Below, one piece after another: positions 31,726 to 41,885 of a DNA stretch of 41,885 bases. The position numbers and the translations under genes are program-made. This DNA comes from Phytophthora quininea (lineage: Eukaryota; Oomycota; Peronosporomycetes; Peronosporales; Peronosporaceae), in NCBI GenBank assembly GCA_011947345.1, contig JAAVTG010000004.1:1-41885 (forward strand), given 5' to 3'. Each line of letters begins with the position of its first letter. Within the stretch, counting starts at the first letter, position 1. Below the pieces are notes generated by a model. It was not told the origin of the DNA and ran no database searches. It saw only the letters and a program-made list of their open reading frames with translations.

Positions 31726-31740
31726 AACTCCAGTTTTAAA

Positions 31741-32076
31741 ATGGTCGCTTCGTCTGGTCAGCCCACCCGCCTCTACGTCAAGGGCGTGTTCCTCGGCTAC
31801 AAGCGTGGCCTGCGCAACCAGTACTCGCACACGGCGCTGGTCAAGATCCAGGGCCTGACGGACAAGAAGGACGTGGACTTCTACCTGGGCAAGAAGATCG
31901 CCTACATCTACAAGGCCAAGGCCCTCAAGAACGGCTCGCAGTTCCGCGTCGTCTGGGGCAAGGTCATGCGCGCCCACGGCAGCAACGGTGTCGTGCGCGC
32001 CAAGTTCGCCAAGAACCTGCCGGCCGAGGCCATCAGCAAGAGCGTGCGCGTCATGCTCTACCCGAGCCGCGTCTAG
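31741..32076 (+). CDS. RPL35A: Ribosomal protein eL33 (RPL35A)
   Basis: A complete 111-residue protein from the ATG at 31741. It carries the eL33 signature [28 protein letters not shown], the [13 protein letters not shown] block, [25 protein letters not shown], and the invariant ending [10 protein letters not shown]. It is a component of the large ribosomal subunit. Codon use is strongly biased to C/G-ending codons, as expected for a highly expressed gene. No coding intron and no frame break. Confidence 0.97.
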   Translation: MVASSGQPTRLYVKGVFLGYKRGLRNQYSHTALVKIQGLTDKKDVDFYLGKKIAYIYKAKALKNGSQFRVVWGKVMRAHGSNGVVRAKFAKNLPAEAISKSVRVMLYPSRV

Positions 32077-32479
32077 AGTGGAGAGTCAGTCTGTGCTTGG
32101 CTTGAACTCGTGCGTCCAGCTTTGGTAGCAAATGACAACGAAGAGGGATTGTGAACACCACACTTCAGACCATCTTTGGCTCTCAAGCTTCGCTCTTCCG
32201 TCGATTTTGTTTTTGTCTTGCTGGGCGTTCAGGTTTACAGGTTCAGGAGGAGTTTGAGGAAGTCTACTAGTCTGAAGAAGATTGAGTGCTGTTTAACGGT
32301 ACGAAAGGAGTTGGCGACTGCAACGAAATTTTTCAAACGAGTTGGTGCTTTCTTTGATGGGCTTATCGAATACAAAGGTAACGAAGACTAGCTATAGGAA
32401 AAGCACCTTACTAATTAGGATTAACAACGAAAAGCGCGACGACAACAAACTGCACTTGGCACCACACGGCCGGAGGGTT
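32077..32479. other. Convergent spacer eL33 / ferric reductase
   Basis: Untranslated 3' regions of two convergent genes. No open frame of coding quality, repeat or RNA gene is seen. Confidence 0.5.
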
Positions 32480-34857
32480 CTACATCTCAAACTCCTCAAA
32501 GTGCACATCGAAGATCCCAGCAAAGTTGGAGGCCTCGGTCTCCACGGCGTGGATCAGACCCATGGGGCCGGATACCCATGTGCCGATGCCGGTGATGTTG
32601 ACGGCAAAGTTGTGCGACTGCTCCTTCACTACTTCGCTGAACAACTCCTTGACGTTTAGCCGTGTGCGGCTCACGGGGTGGTGGAACTCAACCTCCTGGC
32701 CATCGAACGACAGCGAGTGCGAGTAGTCCGATCCACCACGATCATCGTTGTTGGTTTCCTGAGGTCCGTAGGTGGCACCAAGTGTAGGCATCAGACGCGA
32801 CTTCTCCATTCGGCTCATAGAGCGCGGAGTTGGCTCCGAGACCGCCACCACCCAGCCCACACCAGCTCCAAGGATCATGATGAGAACCTCCACGACACGC
32901 TGCATCGGCCACATGTTCTGCTTAGCACGAAGGTGGCCCAGAATCGGGTAGTCGTAGCGGATGAAGAAGAGGCACCAGAAGCTGGCCGTGAACGTCACGA
33001 AGAACAGCAGCATTTGACGGGAGACCGACCGCGACGACTGGAAAAACGGACGTGTCGGAATCATGCTCGTGTCGTCCATCGGCTTCAGCGTGATGCCGTT
33101 AGGGATGTCCACACCGCCCAAGTGCTGGTCACCAGTGAAGCACAGGCGCACTTTGAACTTGACGTGGTCCGGGTCGAACTGATCAATGGCGTCCAGAAGC
33201 GGCTCGAACTCGTGGAAGATGCCGATCTCACGCGACGTCCAGTGGAAGTACACCTGCGTGAACTCCATGTTCGGGTCGCTGTTGCGCATACAGTCCAGGA
33301 TTTTGCCGACAATGCTGATAATCGGCGTAGCACCAATGCCACCAGCCACGAAAACAAGCGCAGGGTACTGCTGGAAGTCGTCCGACATTTTGCCGTAAAA
33401 GCCGTCGACGTAGACGAGTGGCATCTTGCGTTCCTCTCGTGCTTGAATAGCCACCGCATATAACGACTTTGTCCAGTTTCCGATGCTCTTAACGTGCACT
33501 GTGAAAGTGTCCTCGTACTCGATAGGCGACGAGCTGATACTGAACGGGTGCCACTGGGTGTACGAGAGCAGTGGAATGCGCAGGTACACGAATTGGCCGG
33601 CGTGGTAGTGGCCAGACTTGCCAGGCGATCGGCGGAACACCAAACGCGTGATCTCACCGGGAATGGCTTCAAGATCGACAACCTCACACGGCATGCGGCA
33701 TTGGCTTCGAGCCAGGATGCGGTGCATGACGAAGAGACAGACAGCCGGGTACATCCAGATGACGAACTGGGAGAAGTGCAGCGCTCCGAAGAAAATCACG
33801 AGGATGAAGAGGTGGTGGCAGTAGTAGAACAGGTCGTAGTACTTGCGGCGAATGGGGCTCAGCGACGTGATGCCAATGATGATGCAGCACTGCAACGCCA
33901 GTTGGCCATTGAAGTTCTGGAAGCGCGTTTTTCCTTCGGTTCCGTAGTCACAGTCCAGGCAGGGCATTGACGACTTGATGAACGTGCCGCTCTTGAACCA
34001 CAAGTAGTAGTACGGGATGGCGTGAAGCTGGACCATAGTCACCGTGAAGAACCCGATCCAGCGGTGGTACTTGATGGCGTGCGAGTAGTCGATGCCCATA
34101 GCGATCATCCAGAACGAGTTGCGCGTGGCAGGGATAATCAGCAGTGAAAAGCACAGCACAGCGTTGAATCCGAACACGTAGCCCACCAGCCGAAACACCG
34201 AGGCCGAGTCGGTGGAGCCGGCGTCCACCAGATCCGAATAGTTCCTCGAGAACACGGCAGCGAACCAGATCGCGTTGAGTCCCAAGAACACCAACGTGCA
34301 GATGGACTCGGCGTACGAGATGTTGATGGTGCCGACGTAAATCTTGCGTTTGAGGAAGCGCATGATCGTGCGGTGTACTCCCGTCGGTACCGGCGGTAGC
34401 GCGTCTCCCAGCGCCAGAGCCATGCCGCCAATCATGAAAGGTAGGCCAATCAGCACGTAGTTGACGATGAACTCGACGGCTTCACGGTGTCCTCCGACCC
34501 ACTGGCCGCCCTCCACTGACGAGCCGAACAGCACGTAGAGTCGATACCTGAAGCCTGTCCGGTATTCTGGCAGTTCGTGGTAGATGATGGCGAAGATGAC
34601 GACGCAGGCGCAGAGCGAGACGACCGCGAAGGGCCAGGTCTTGTAGTTCTTGTCCACAGGCGTGCCGTACACGAAGGGCGTGGCCAGCCCCGAGGGCTTG
34701 CCGGCCATGTTGGTGCCGCTCACGCTGAGCGCGAAGAACTTGCTCTCGCCGCCGCGACTGCTGTCGCCCGTGCCGCTGTATCCGGGGGCGGCTGGCGCAG
34801 GTCTAGCGAGTCTGCGGGCGAGTCCAGCACGTTGCTGTCCATCGACAGGTTCACCAT
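32480..34857 (-). CDS. Ferric reductase / NADPH oxidase-type membrane flavocytochrome (FRO-like)
   Basis: A ~790-residue membrane protein with several N-terminal helices. Two heme-binding His pairs sit in the ferric-reductase core: HRWIGF...QLHAIPY (13 residues between) and HHLFILVIFFGALHF (12 between). The FAD-binding HPFSISSSP and the NADPH-binding VAGGIGATPIISIVGK follow. The NADPH domain is interrupted by two further hydrophobic helices (MLLFFVTFTASFWCLFFI; VVEVLIMILGAGVGW), as in plant FRO iron reductases, so FRO is favoured over ROS-producing NOX; there is no EF-hand. The start is set at 34857 (MVNLSMDSNVLDSP). One base is missing in the run at 34784-34788; joining the two frames gives RQPPPGYSGTGDSS. 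It probably reduces extracellular or vacuolar iron or copper. Confidence 0.88.
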
Positions 34858-35355
34858 GGCGTCTGCTTGCTGCTCAGGCGGTGGTTGGTCTGCAGTCAGC
34901 CGCTGTAAAACGCACACTGGCGACGGCTATGAGGTGGCGGCGTCGTTAACAGGCTCAAATGGCCGCGGGGAAAGCCCTGATGTAGAAGCGGAGATACCGC
35001 GTGTGCAGTCACAGCGATGGGGCGATGCAATACGTAATCGGACGCTGGGGCCGTAGTCACGTGGAGAAGCCAACGCTGCTGCTGGGCCTTCGACACTGAA
35101 GCGCAAATGGCGCTGGTTGTGCAGAGCGTTGAGGGCTTCTAGGTTCCGCGCACATCGCATGATAGTCGCGCTCCTGACAGCCTTTACACTTGATGTTTGT
35201 ATGAGAGACCACCGGCTTTTGCCGCCACCAGCTGGCTACCGCGAATTCGCGTCTGCTGTTTGCTCTTCCCCATCGTTGTGTAGCAATTGTGTACCGCTCC
35301 ACGCCTTTAGCAACATCTTCCGACGGATCCTCCGAGGGTGTTGCTGTTGGTCGCG
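34858..35355. other. Divergent promoter region, ferric reductase / F-box protein
   Basis: These 498 bases lie between two divergent start codons. Only out-of-frame open stretches without protein-like composition are seen, and no repeat. Confidence 0.45.
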
Positions 35356-37388
35356 ATGGCGCTGAGCTCCGATGAAGACGATGTCCCTCTGGCCTCGCTG
35401 CTGCAGCGCAGCGCAAGCGCCTCAAGGCCACGCCCAGTAAGGCCAGATCCAAGACAAGGAAGTCCGGTGCGCTATCAAGTGGCTGACTGGCCGATTGGAT
35501 GGTGGTCTTGAAACAGTACATTGTATTTTAGTGGCCTTGGAAGCGAGGAATCCTGCACGACAGCTCTGTGAGGTGGGCGAGCGCCACGTGATGGAGTTTC
35601 TTGCGATGGTGCCGGACCGACTGCGAGTTGAAGCAGTCTGCACGCGGTGGAGAGCTCTGAGCCGGGAGCTCCCATTACGGAGCTCGACTTTGGACAGGTT
35701 GCTGCAAAGCCCACACTCCGACGAGAGGTCATGCTCATGCTCGAGCGTGCAGACAGCAAGCTGCAGAGGCTGGTGCTGCCGGACGTGTCGTTGGTGGACG
35801 AGAACGTCGTGGTGGTATTGCAGCAGCAAGCGCTGAGAGCGTTGCGAGCTCACAGGTGAGACGGCGGCTTTGTCTTCTTTCTGACGATGCGACTGGTGGT
35901 CGCGACGACCAGATGATGGCAACGCTGACCGTGCGTTAGGATGCAGAAGAAACATGTCTTCAACATCTTGCAGCACTGCGCGGAGATGACGGTTTGTATT
36001 AGCGACAACGACGGCCACGTGGTGCGTTTGAAAGCTCAAAACATATGCGTGCTGTCGTCAAGCGTAGACTCGAGTTGCTGGACTGTCGCGCCCTGACGTT
36101 GAGTGGCTGGCCGCGAGGTGCCGCCCGCTGCGCGAAGTGTATCTGAACGGGTGCAACTTTATCACCAAGCAAGCTGTTTGCGCGTTGGTCCGAGTCTGTG
36201 GTGCCGCGCTGGAGAAGCTCACGCTGACTGGTACTCAAGTTGAAGTGGTCTTTTGCGTATCCCCTGTTGAAAGAGCTCAGCTAAACTCTATTGCGGTGTT
36301 TCGCTTATACAGAAGCCACGAGCTTGGATTCGCAGATCTTGCGGGATCTCGCCAGCCACTCGGAGCGACTAGAAGAACTGACCTTGAGGTTCGTAGGGTG
36401 TTGTCTTCTTCTGCCTTAGCATGATTGCTGAAACTAATGAAAATGTCGTGTATTGACTGGCGGTGCAGTCATTGCAGCAGTGTACGGCTGCAGGATCTGC
36501 GTGTCTTGGCTGAAGCGCTCAGTTCGTCGTTGCGCTGGATAGACTTCTCTTCGTGCCGCGGCGTGTCCGCGTTCCCGGTACGCTTGTATCTGGTGTGAAA
36601 GGAAGACATGAATCCATGTATTCATCGTTTCTACTGTAGGACTCTGTAGCCTTGCCTCGGCTTGAAGTGCTGATCTTGGACAAGACCAAAATCAACGACG
36701 ATGGCTTGCGGGCGATTGCCACAGTGGCAATATCGTTGAGATACCTTTCTCTTCAGGTCGGGCATGCTTCTATTGTTTCTACATGGTCAGGGTGAGCAGT
36801 AGAGTCACTGCCGTCTTCCTGCAGGACTGTCGCGCTATCTCGGACGATGGAATTGCTGCTATCGCGTCAGCAGCAGCCTCTCAAGGATGTAGCAGTCTAG
36901 AAGTCATTGATCTGAAGGTGCGAGCGCTGCAATCACTGTTGGTAGTGTACTTGTGTTGCTGAGCTGTGTTGGCTACGATCTAGGGGACTGCCGTGACAGA
37001 CGCGAGCGTTCAAGCGTTAGAAACTCAATGCTCTCAGCTCCACTTGATTCGAGTGGATTCATGTCGGTCCGTTTCCAGACGGATACGACACAAGCACTAC
37101 GAACGAGCTCAAGCTCTTCTGTCTGGTAACAAGCTCAGCAAGTTCGAACAAGTGTACGTCGAGCGGAAGAAGATCGAGATGATCGACCCGATGAAAAGTG
37201 ACAGCGATTCAAGTGACGAGTCCACGAGTGACTCCGATGCAGTTGCCGACTGTGTCGTGGTATTTCGCCGAACTGGGGCCAAGAGAAACGTCGACGATGA
37301 GCTGCTGCAGAAGCTCAACTCCCATGAGATACAACAAAAGCGCACTACAGACTGGAGACTGGCTTGTCGGAGACACGTGAGCTCATGA
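35356..37388 (+). CDS. F-box / leucine-rich repeat protein (FBXL-like)
   Basis: An acidic start (MALSSDEDDVPLASLL) and a basic patch (RKRLKATPSKARSKTRKS) precede the F-box (HVMEFLAMVPDRLRVEAV, then CTRWRAL), which binds SKP1. A series of cysteine-containing LRRs follows: LQRLVLPDVSLVDENVVVVL, LREVYLNGCNFITKQAV, LEELTL, LRWIDFSSCRG, LEVLILDKTKINDDGL, LSLQDCRAISDDGIAAIA, LEVIDLKGTAVTDASV. Most LRRs occupy one exon, separated by short introns (for example 35479-35531, 35856-35939, 35992-36062). The acidic C-terminus (SDSDSSDESTSDSD) ends at 37388. It is probably the substrate receptor of an SCF ubiquitin ligase. Frame breaks near 35375, 35668 and 36093 are single-base losses. Some exon ends are approximate. 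Confidence 0.75.
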
Positions 37389-37404
37389 GGTTTTCTTGGA
37401 AGTC

Positions 37405-37987
37405 CTAAGCGGACATGGGGATGTTGCCGATCTCGAGACGCAGCTTCATCGTAGACAAAGTAGACGGCGCCGAGGCTCTGGCGACCAGCACCGACGCCAA
37501 GAACACGTAGCTGGACGTGCCGCTGTAGATGATCGGTACGAGCGAGACGATGCACATGACGATGCAGATTACATCGCCAGGCACGCCAAACGGACTCTTG
37601 TGCGGACGTCGAACATGATAAAAGCCGTCAGCTGGAAGATGTATTGATACGACAGCGACCAGCGAAGCTTGCCAACCGAAGAAGTCGCTACTGATAACGG
37701 TACCCACACCGGTGCCGGGTCTTGGCATTGCGCTTGATGCCGTTTTCCGTCTCGAAGGCGGGGCGGTTGACACTCAACCTCGAAATGCGGTTCATCTGGA
37801 AACTTGGAGCCGGTAGTTCACAGTGCAAGTAGAGTTGGGAAGAGACCACGATGTTCAAGGCCTGGAACTGACAAAGTGAGGAGCAAGACGCATTACCCTG
37901 GCGAGGCGGAAGACCATCTACCTTCAATAAACAACAACTGAGTTTGGTTTCTTGCCCGAAACGGAACGGAACTGGAATGGGCTGCAT
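37405..37987 (-). CDS. Unidentified membrane protein
   Basis: Not recognised. From the ATG at 37987 (MQPIPVPFRFGQETKLSCCL), a possible short intron (about 37872-37925, GTAGAT...GTCAG) leads to ALNIVVSSQLYLHCELPAPS. Past a frame uncertainty near 37715 the minus strand gives WSLSYQYIFQLTAFIMFDVR, then, after one missing base near 37607, KSPFGVPGDVICIVMCIVSL, two likely membrane helices, ending KLRLEIGNIPMSA. DPAPVW before the first helix weakly recalls TMEM231-type proteins, but this is not enough for a name. It is convergent with the F-box gene, 16 bases apart. Confidence 0.45.
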
Positions 37988-38043
37988 TTCAAGTTAATAC
38001 CCCGATTCCCCACCAGCCTCTAGACGCAAACAGCAGATTGCAC

Positions 38044-38850
38044 TTAGAAGCGAAGCTTCTTGAAGAAGAAGCTGACGCCGGCAGCCTTCTTCTCCGACTT
38101 GCACGCGGCCTGGTTCAGGTAGCTGCACAACAAACAAACAAAATACCACGTCAATATCGACCTCGTCCTCTAATAAAAGCTGTTGACTTCTTTGCTGTTG
38201 GACGTACCGCTCCTCGAACACCTTCTTGATGGTCTTGCGGGACTCAATGCGCGTCTCCGGGTTGGCCAGCACCTCGTCGTCCAGGACCTTCTTCAGGTCG
38301 ATGTCGGCCACGTAGCGCGTGGGCATGATGTGGTTGTAGTTGACGTACTTGACGAACGGTTTGACCTTGGAGCGCTTCTTGAGCTTGTTCTTGCCCATCG
38401 AGCGCGTCACCTTGCGCGGGTAGCGGTCAATGCCGGCAACTGTCCATAGTTACAATAGAAAAATCCGCCGTCAGCGTCTCCTTCCGATAAAAGTCCCTGT
38501 ATCTGCAGCCGTACCGATGGCGTGGCCAAACTTGCGGTCGGCGCGGCCCTCGTCGTACGTCTTGACGACGATGGCCTTGCGGCCGGCGAAGCGGCCGTTC
38601 AGCAACACAACAACCTTTCCGTTCTTGACACTACAGAGCAGCAGCAGCAGCAGCAAGAGGCGTCAGTCCATCGTTGGCTCCTTTTGTTTGGGTTCCCTGT
38701 ATTGCGGCGCTTTGGATCGTCATCCCCTGAGAGTTCGCGCTGGCCCCTGCGTCCTGAATGGCTGCGTGGGTTCGAGCTCTGCTCGCATCAGATCCGAGAC
38801 GCCCAGGGAGTGTCTCTCCGCCCGGTTGGCCTGCTCACTTACATGCCCAT
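38044..38850 (-). CDS. RPL27: Ribosomal protein eL27 (RPL27)
   Basis: Four exons on the minus strand: 38843-38850, 38515-38630, 38208-38439, 38044-38122, adding to 435 bases (144 residues plus stop) with no frame break. The first coding exon is only eight bases (ATGGGCAT) before a 212-base intron starting GTAAGT; the other introns are 75 and 85 bases. The protein reads MGIVKNGKVVVLLNGRFAGR, AIVVKTYDEG, AGIDRYPRKV, VNYNHIMPTRY and ends FFFKKLRF, all diagnostic of eL27, a large-subunit protein. The long first intron carries a CAG repeat near its 3' end (about 38637-38655). It may carry expression-enhancing elements. Confidence 0.95.
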
Positions 38851-39338
38851 GCTGAAAGCTTTTCTTGGGAGTTTTGGTGCAGTTCCGTACTGTGCGCTTT
38901 CAAGCTCAGGCGGCCAAAGGAATCGCAAGCGCCTGGCCGCCAGTCGTTGACAAAAATCGCTGCACTTGGTTTCACTATACCGCCTGAAATCAATAGCCTG
39001 CTGTGTTGACTCATGTATAATCGCAGGTCCTTCTATGCTGACTACTCTAAATGGCAGTTTGTGGCAAGTTGAAGCGCGCATTCATTCTTCTCCGCATCGC
39101 GACGCCAGGCAGCGCAGCGTTCTCCGTGGCGCTCCACGCCGCTGTCTGCCACTCTTCCTGCTTTGGTCCCCTCCGCCAAGCGCATTATGCCCTTGCTGGA
39201 GCGGTTTCGACCACATCGCCGCCTCTGTCTGTAAAAATAGGCTGTTACGTCCCCAGGAGATCTCTTGAGCTACTGGACGATGTTCTCCGCTCCGCGGAGT
39301 CGAGCCGCTCGCCTGGGGTGCAGCACCAGGCCTTCCGG
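38851..39338. other. Divergent promoter region, eL27 / ArfGAP-DENN
   Basis: The upstream region shared by two divergent genes. A frame open from an ATG at 39051 runs into the ArfGAP domain, but its first ~60 residues do not look conserved, so it is treated as leader here. No other feature is seen. Confidence 0.4.
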
Positions 39339-41885
39339 ATGCTCACGGAGATGCTGCAGTCGAGCCCCGAGAACCAGTGCTGCGCCGACTGCACGTCCAG
39401 ACTCATGGACTCCATCTGGGCCAGCACGACGCTCGGCGCCTTCCTCTGCATCCACTGCGCTGGAGCCCATCGCAAACTCGGAGTGCAGCTCTCTAGAGTT
39501 AAGTCGCTGCACTTGGACACGTGGACGGACGATGAGGTGGCAGCTATGAAGGGCGGCAACAAGAGTGTGAATGAAATCTACAGCAAATATGTAGACCAAT
39601 GGATCCAAGCGGACGCCTCGCTGGAGCTGCTACCTAACACAGCTACTGATGCTAGAGAGAAGTGCATTCGGGCCAAGTACCAAGACAAACAGTTTACAAA
39701 GTTGCCGCACATGTTCGAGAAGGAGCGAAGTCCGGAGAATCCGGAGGAGCGCACTTCGACTGCGTCGTCGGGATCTTCATCACCCATAGACAAAGATCAC
39801 CTTCAAGACCAACAAGTAAAAACGGAGAACCGGCAGTGATCAAAGCCGGTAGTGTCGTGGAGGTGACCAAGCGTTTTCTAAACTACTTTTTGTCGTGGGC
39901 AGAGGCGCAATCGCTCCGGATCAAAGCAGTAAGCGTGCATTTGTTTTGCTTGTATGTATAAACCCACGATATACTGACGATTTTGTGTGTAGTTGAGAAA
40001 ACGAAAAGTCCGACCGATATCCAATTCCTTCCGACCGTACTTGATGTGTTCCCGGATGCGTATGTGGACTCACCTCCAGCAGCGCACCTCGGGGACTTTG
40101 CATTTCCGGAAGGGTTTGTTCTGAGCAAGTCCTACGTGGCTCCAGTCTTCTTCTCGTTTGTTCTGACAAACGTTAGCGGTGTCAAAATCTACGCGTGCGC
40201 CCTCAAATTCTACGAAGAGCTTCATCCGCTCGAAGTGGTCTCCTTGATAGCACCTCACTATCATCGTCAACGCCACCGTAAAAAACCTCTGATACGCCAT
40301 CCCAGAGCGATGAAGTGACGACAACCAACAGACTCAATTGCCAAAATGGATTCAAGACCTTTCCGGGGACGTGGCAAGCGCTCCTGGCCCAGTGTTTTGC
40401 CCAAAATGCATTGCTGTCACCTCACACTACCCATACTTTTCAGCATTTCGGCAATTTCTTCAGCAGGTAATTGCTGCAGGTTTCCTGGCGTTGTTCAACA
40501 TGGGTGAATGCTTACGAGTTATGTTTGGGATTGTCAAAACAGATTTACCGGGTGTCCCTCTCGGAGTCTCCTATGCCAATTGAGCGATACATCGCGAATT
40601 TCTTGATAGAAATCCCACTACCCCTCCTGGTCAGATCCAAGTCCAGTTAACGCTTCCTGATCGCAACTTAATCATCTCTCGCCCACCGAAAAATGAGCTT
40701 CCTCTGGTCGATGTAAGCACTTGTCCAGCATTATTGTGGGTAGCAAGTACTAACCTGGTCTTGTAGTTTCCGTTCCGACCACTTTTCCAAGTTCTCGATC
40801 TCAATAACGTACTACTCGTATTCTCTTGTTTAGCATTAGAACTCAAGGTGCGACTAGACCCAATTCAATCTTGCAACTTAAAAGGTCCTAACACTTTTGC
40901 TTTCAGGTGGTGCTATGCTCAAAGCATGTTGGTCTTCTCACCCGGTCGCTGAAGCACTCATGGCAATTTTGTTGCCATTCTCTTGGCAAGGAGCGTACAT
41001 TCCTGTGCCCCATATCTCTTCTTGATGTCATCGAAGTAAGTGGAAGCATTCTTCAATGCAAATGACTGAAGATTGGATCCTGAATGAGTTTCGTCGCTGT
41101 AGGCTCCCGTTCCATTCCTTGTGGGAACTCATTCTGATTGCCTCAAGCAATTGGCAGGACAAACCACCAACGTTGTGTTCGTTGATTTGGATCACAACCG
41201 GTTAGTTTTTGAGTTATGTTACTTTATTATAATGGCCGACATTGAACATGCTCGTTGCCACTCAGCGTGATTCCTGCGGTGGACGATTCAGGCAGAAGTA
41301 TTGCAATTCCGAAACTCCCCGAACGAGAAGGAAGCAAATTACGTTCGAAGCTAGCGGCAGCTGCAACCGTAGGCCAAATTGATGCGTCAGAGTGGCAAAT
41401 GATGATGACTCACGCTTCGCATTATGTGTTGCAGATATTTGATCCGTACGCAGCGGGGATCAGTCGAGTCGATTTGGTTTGTAAATGATACCACCACCAA
41501 CTTCAGAAGTTCAGCTAACAGATTTCCCTTTCACAGGCATTTCCGAATGAGGAGCATCTTGAGCCGATCGGCAACTTTGCATCCGACCATGGCCAAACTG
41601 TTCCGCTGTCGACGTCTTATTCAGAATCGAGCATGGCGGACTCGCTAAATTCTCTAACCCCTTGGTAGAGCTAAACGCGGAAGAAGATCTAGCGCGGCAT
41701 TCAGCCTTGCGTTTTCATCTCAGGCTACGTCTCCGTCTGCGTCATTCTCTCGAACCAACTCATTTCGACACAGTTTTTCATCTTCGGTGTCAGCGATGCC
41801 TCCTACTGGAAATGGTTCCACTGGAACCCTCACAGAGAGTCGATACAACGAGGCAGAAGATTTCTCAGCAGAAGGAGTCCGCAAA
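39339..41885 (+). CDS. ArfGAP-DENN fusion protein (3' end outside window)
   Basis: Start set at the ATG at 39339, just before the ArfGAP zinc finger CADC-x16-CIHC (with AHRKLGVQLSRVKSLHLDTW, including the catalytic-type Arg). After a Ser-rich linker and one missing base near 39829, the frame continues to RFLNYFLSWAEAQSLRIKA, then a 64-base intron (39929-39992). Next is uDENN: LPTVLDVFPDAYVDSP, DFAFPEGF, FFSFVLTNVSG. Then cDENN: VFCPKCIAVTSHYPYF, intron 40467-40542, IYRVSLSESPMPIERYIANF, PLFQVLDLNN, VVLCSKHVGLL, and LLDVIEAPVPFLVG, with further short introns. The DENN exon has no ATG of its own and opens at a splice acceptor. ArfGAP switches Arf off; DENN activates Rab. A Ser-rich stretch runs to the window end. 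Confidence 0.75.

Larger units (their letters stand above)
31177..31740. other. Spacer: DHX33 3' region and eL33 promoter/leader
   Basis: No gene is seen. Between 31249 and 31410 the words CCTAG and AGGAT recur in both orientations (for example CCTAGATTAGG, TATCCTAGTC, CAGGATAG, GTCCTAGTATACTATC). The second half holds the ribosomal protein promoter and a likely leader intron. Confidence 0.45.

Noticed and set aside
32678..33970. Plus-strand open frames of 158-261 codons within the ferric reductase
   Set aside because: They are antisense shadows of a GC-rich conserved gene on the minus strand and have no protein family features.
35422..36039. Long minus-strand open frames opposite the F-box gene
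   Set aside because: They have low-complexity, Arg/Ser-rich composition and no recognisable domain, and they overlap clear F-box/LRR coding sequence on the plus strand.
38637..38655. CAG trinucleotide repeat as a polyglutamine coding tract
   Set aside because: It lies inside the first intron of eL27, next to the acceptor side on the minus strand, and is not translated.
38631..38842. C/D-box snoRNA inside the eL27 first intron
   Set aside because: A C-like TGACGA and a D-like CTGA occur, but the C box has a mismatch and no terminal stem could be formed.
1..41885. Transposons, CRISPR arrays, tRNA or rRNA genes, RxLR or Crinkler effectors
   Set aside because: I looked for reverse transcriptase or transposase motifs, regular repeat-spacer arrays, tRNA-like cloverleaves and signal peptide plus RxLR/LxLFLAK patterns, and saw none that hold up by eye.

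Overview
The window is nuclear DNA of an oomycete, most likely from the Phytophthora/Pythium/Peronospora side. Evidence: gene-dense eukaryotic DNA with very short introns (about 50-90 bp) that mostly start GTRNGT, oomycete-type initiator motifs (YCANTYY), a bZIP protein without the invariant basic-region Asn, a sigma-like tandem GST pair, and a lineage-type family of 2-oxoglutarate (2OG) oxygenase-like proteins. No bacterial, viral or transposon gene was recognised.

Region 1 (about 1-26.8 kb) is an accessory, duplication-rich block. One roughly 700-residue protein family occurs nine times. There is a 3' end (1-468), five long copies A-E (589-2882, 8029-10301, 16656-19031, 19719-22112, 24487-26765), two short copies that join an N-terminal start to the C-terminal module without the middle (15477-16122, 16180-16620), one shortened copy (5690-6450) and one inverted 3' relic on the minus strand (5057-5650). 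Single genes sit between the copies: two tandem-domain GSTs (3602-4849, 6738-7910), a secreted S33 peptidase (10699-12486), a bZIP factor (12626-14009), a short-chain dehydrogenase on the minus strand (14186-15174) and a membrane glycosyltransferase on the minus strand (22185-24259). The family has an acidic N-terminus, a prolyl-4-hydroxylase-like 2OG fold, an alpha-helical middle and a C-terminal module ending in a nuclear-localisation-like KRPR/KRLR tail. None of the five long copies keeps the full iron-binding triad.

Region 2 (about 27-41.9 kb) is compact and conserved: NSE2/MMS21 SUMO ligase (-) head to head with COP9 signalosome subunit 7 (+), a DHX33-type DEAH helicase (+), ribosomal protein eL33 (+), a plant-FRO-like ferric reductase (-), an F-box/LRR protein (+), an unidentified membrane protein (-), ribosomal protein eL27 (-), and a gene that splices an ArfGAP zinc finger to a DENN Rab-GEF domain (+, running off the window).

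A technical signal crosses both regions. About 30 coding frames are broken by a single missing base, usually in a short run of identical bases and most often C or G. This also affects genes expected to be essential and single-copy (DHX33, NSE2), and in each case the next frame continues the expected protein. I therefore read most of these as sequence or assembly errors, not pseudogenes, and give gene coordinates that span them. Large internal deletions and lost catalytic residues in the repeated family are not explained that way.
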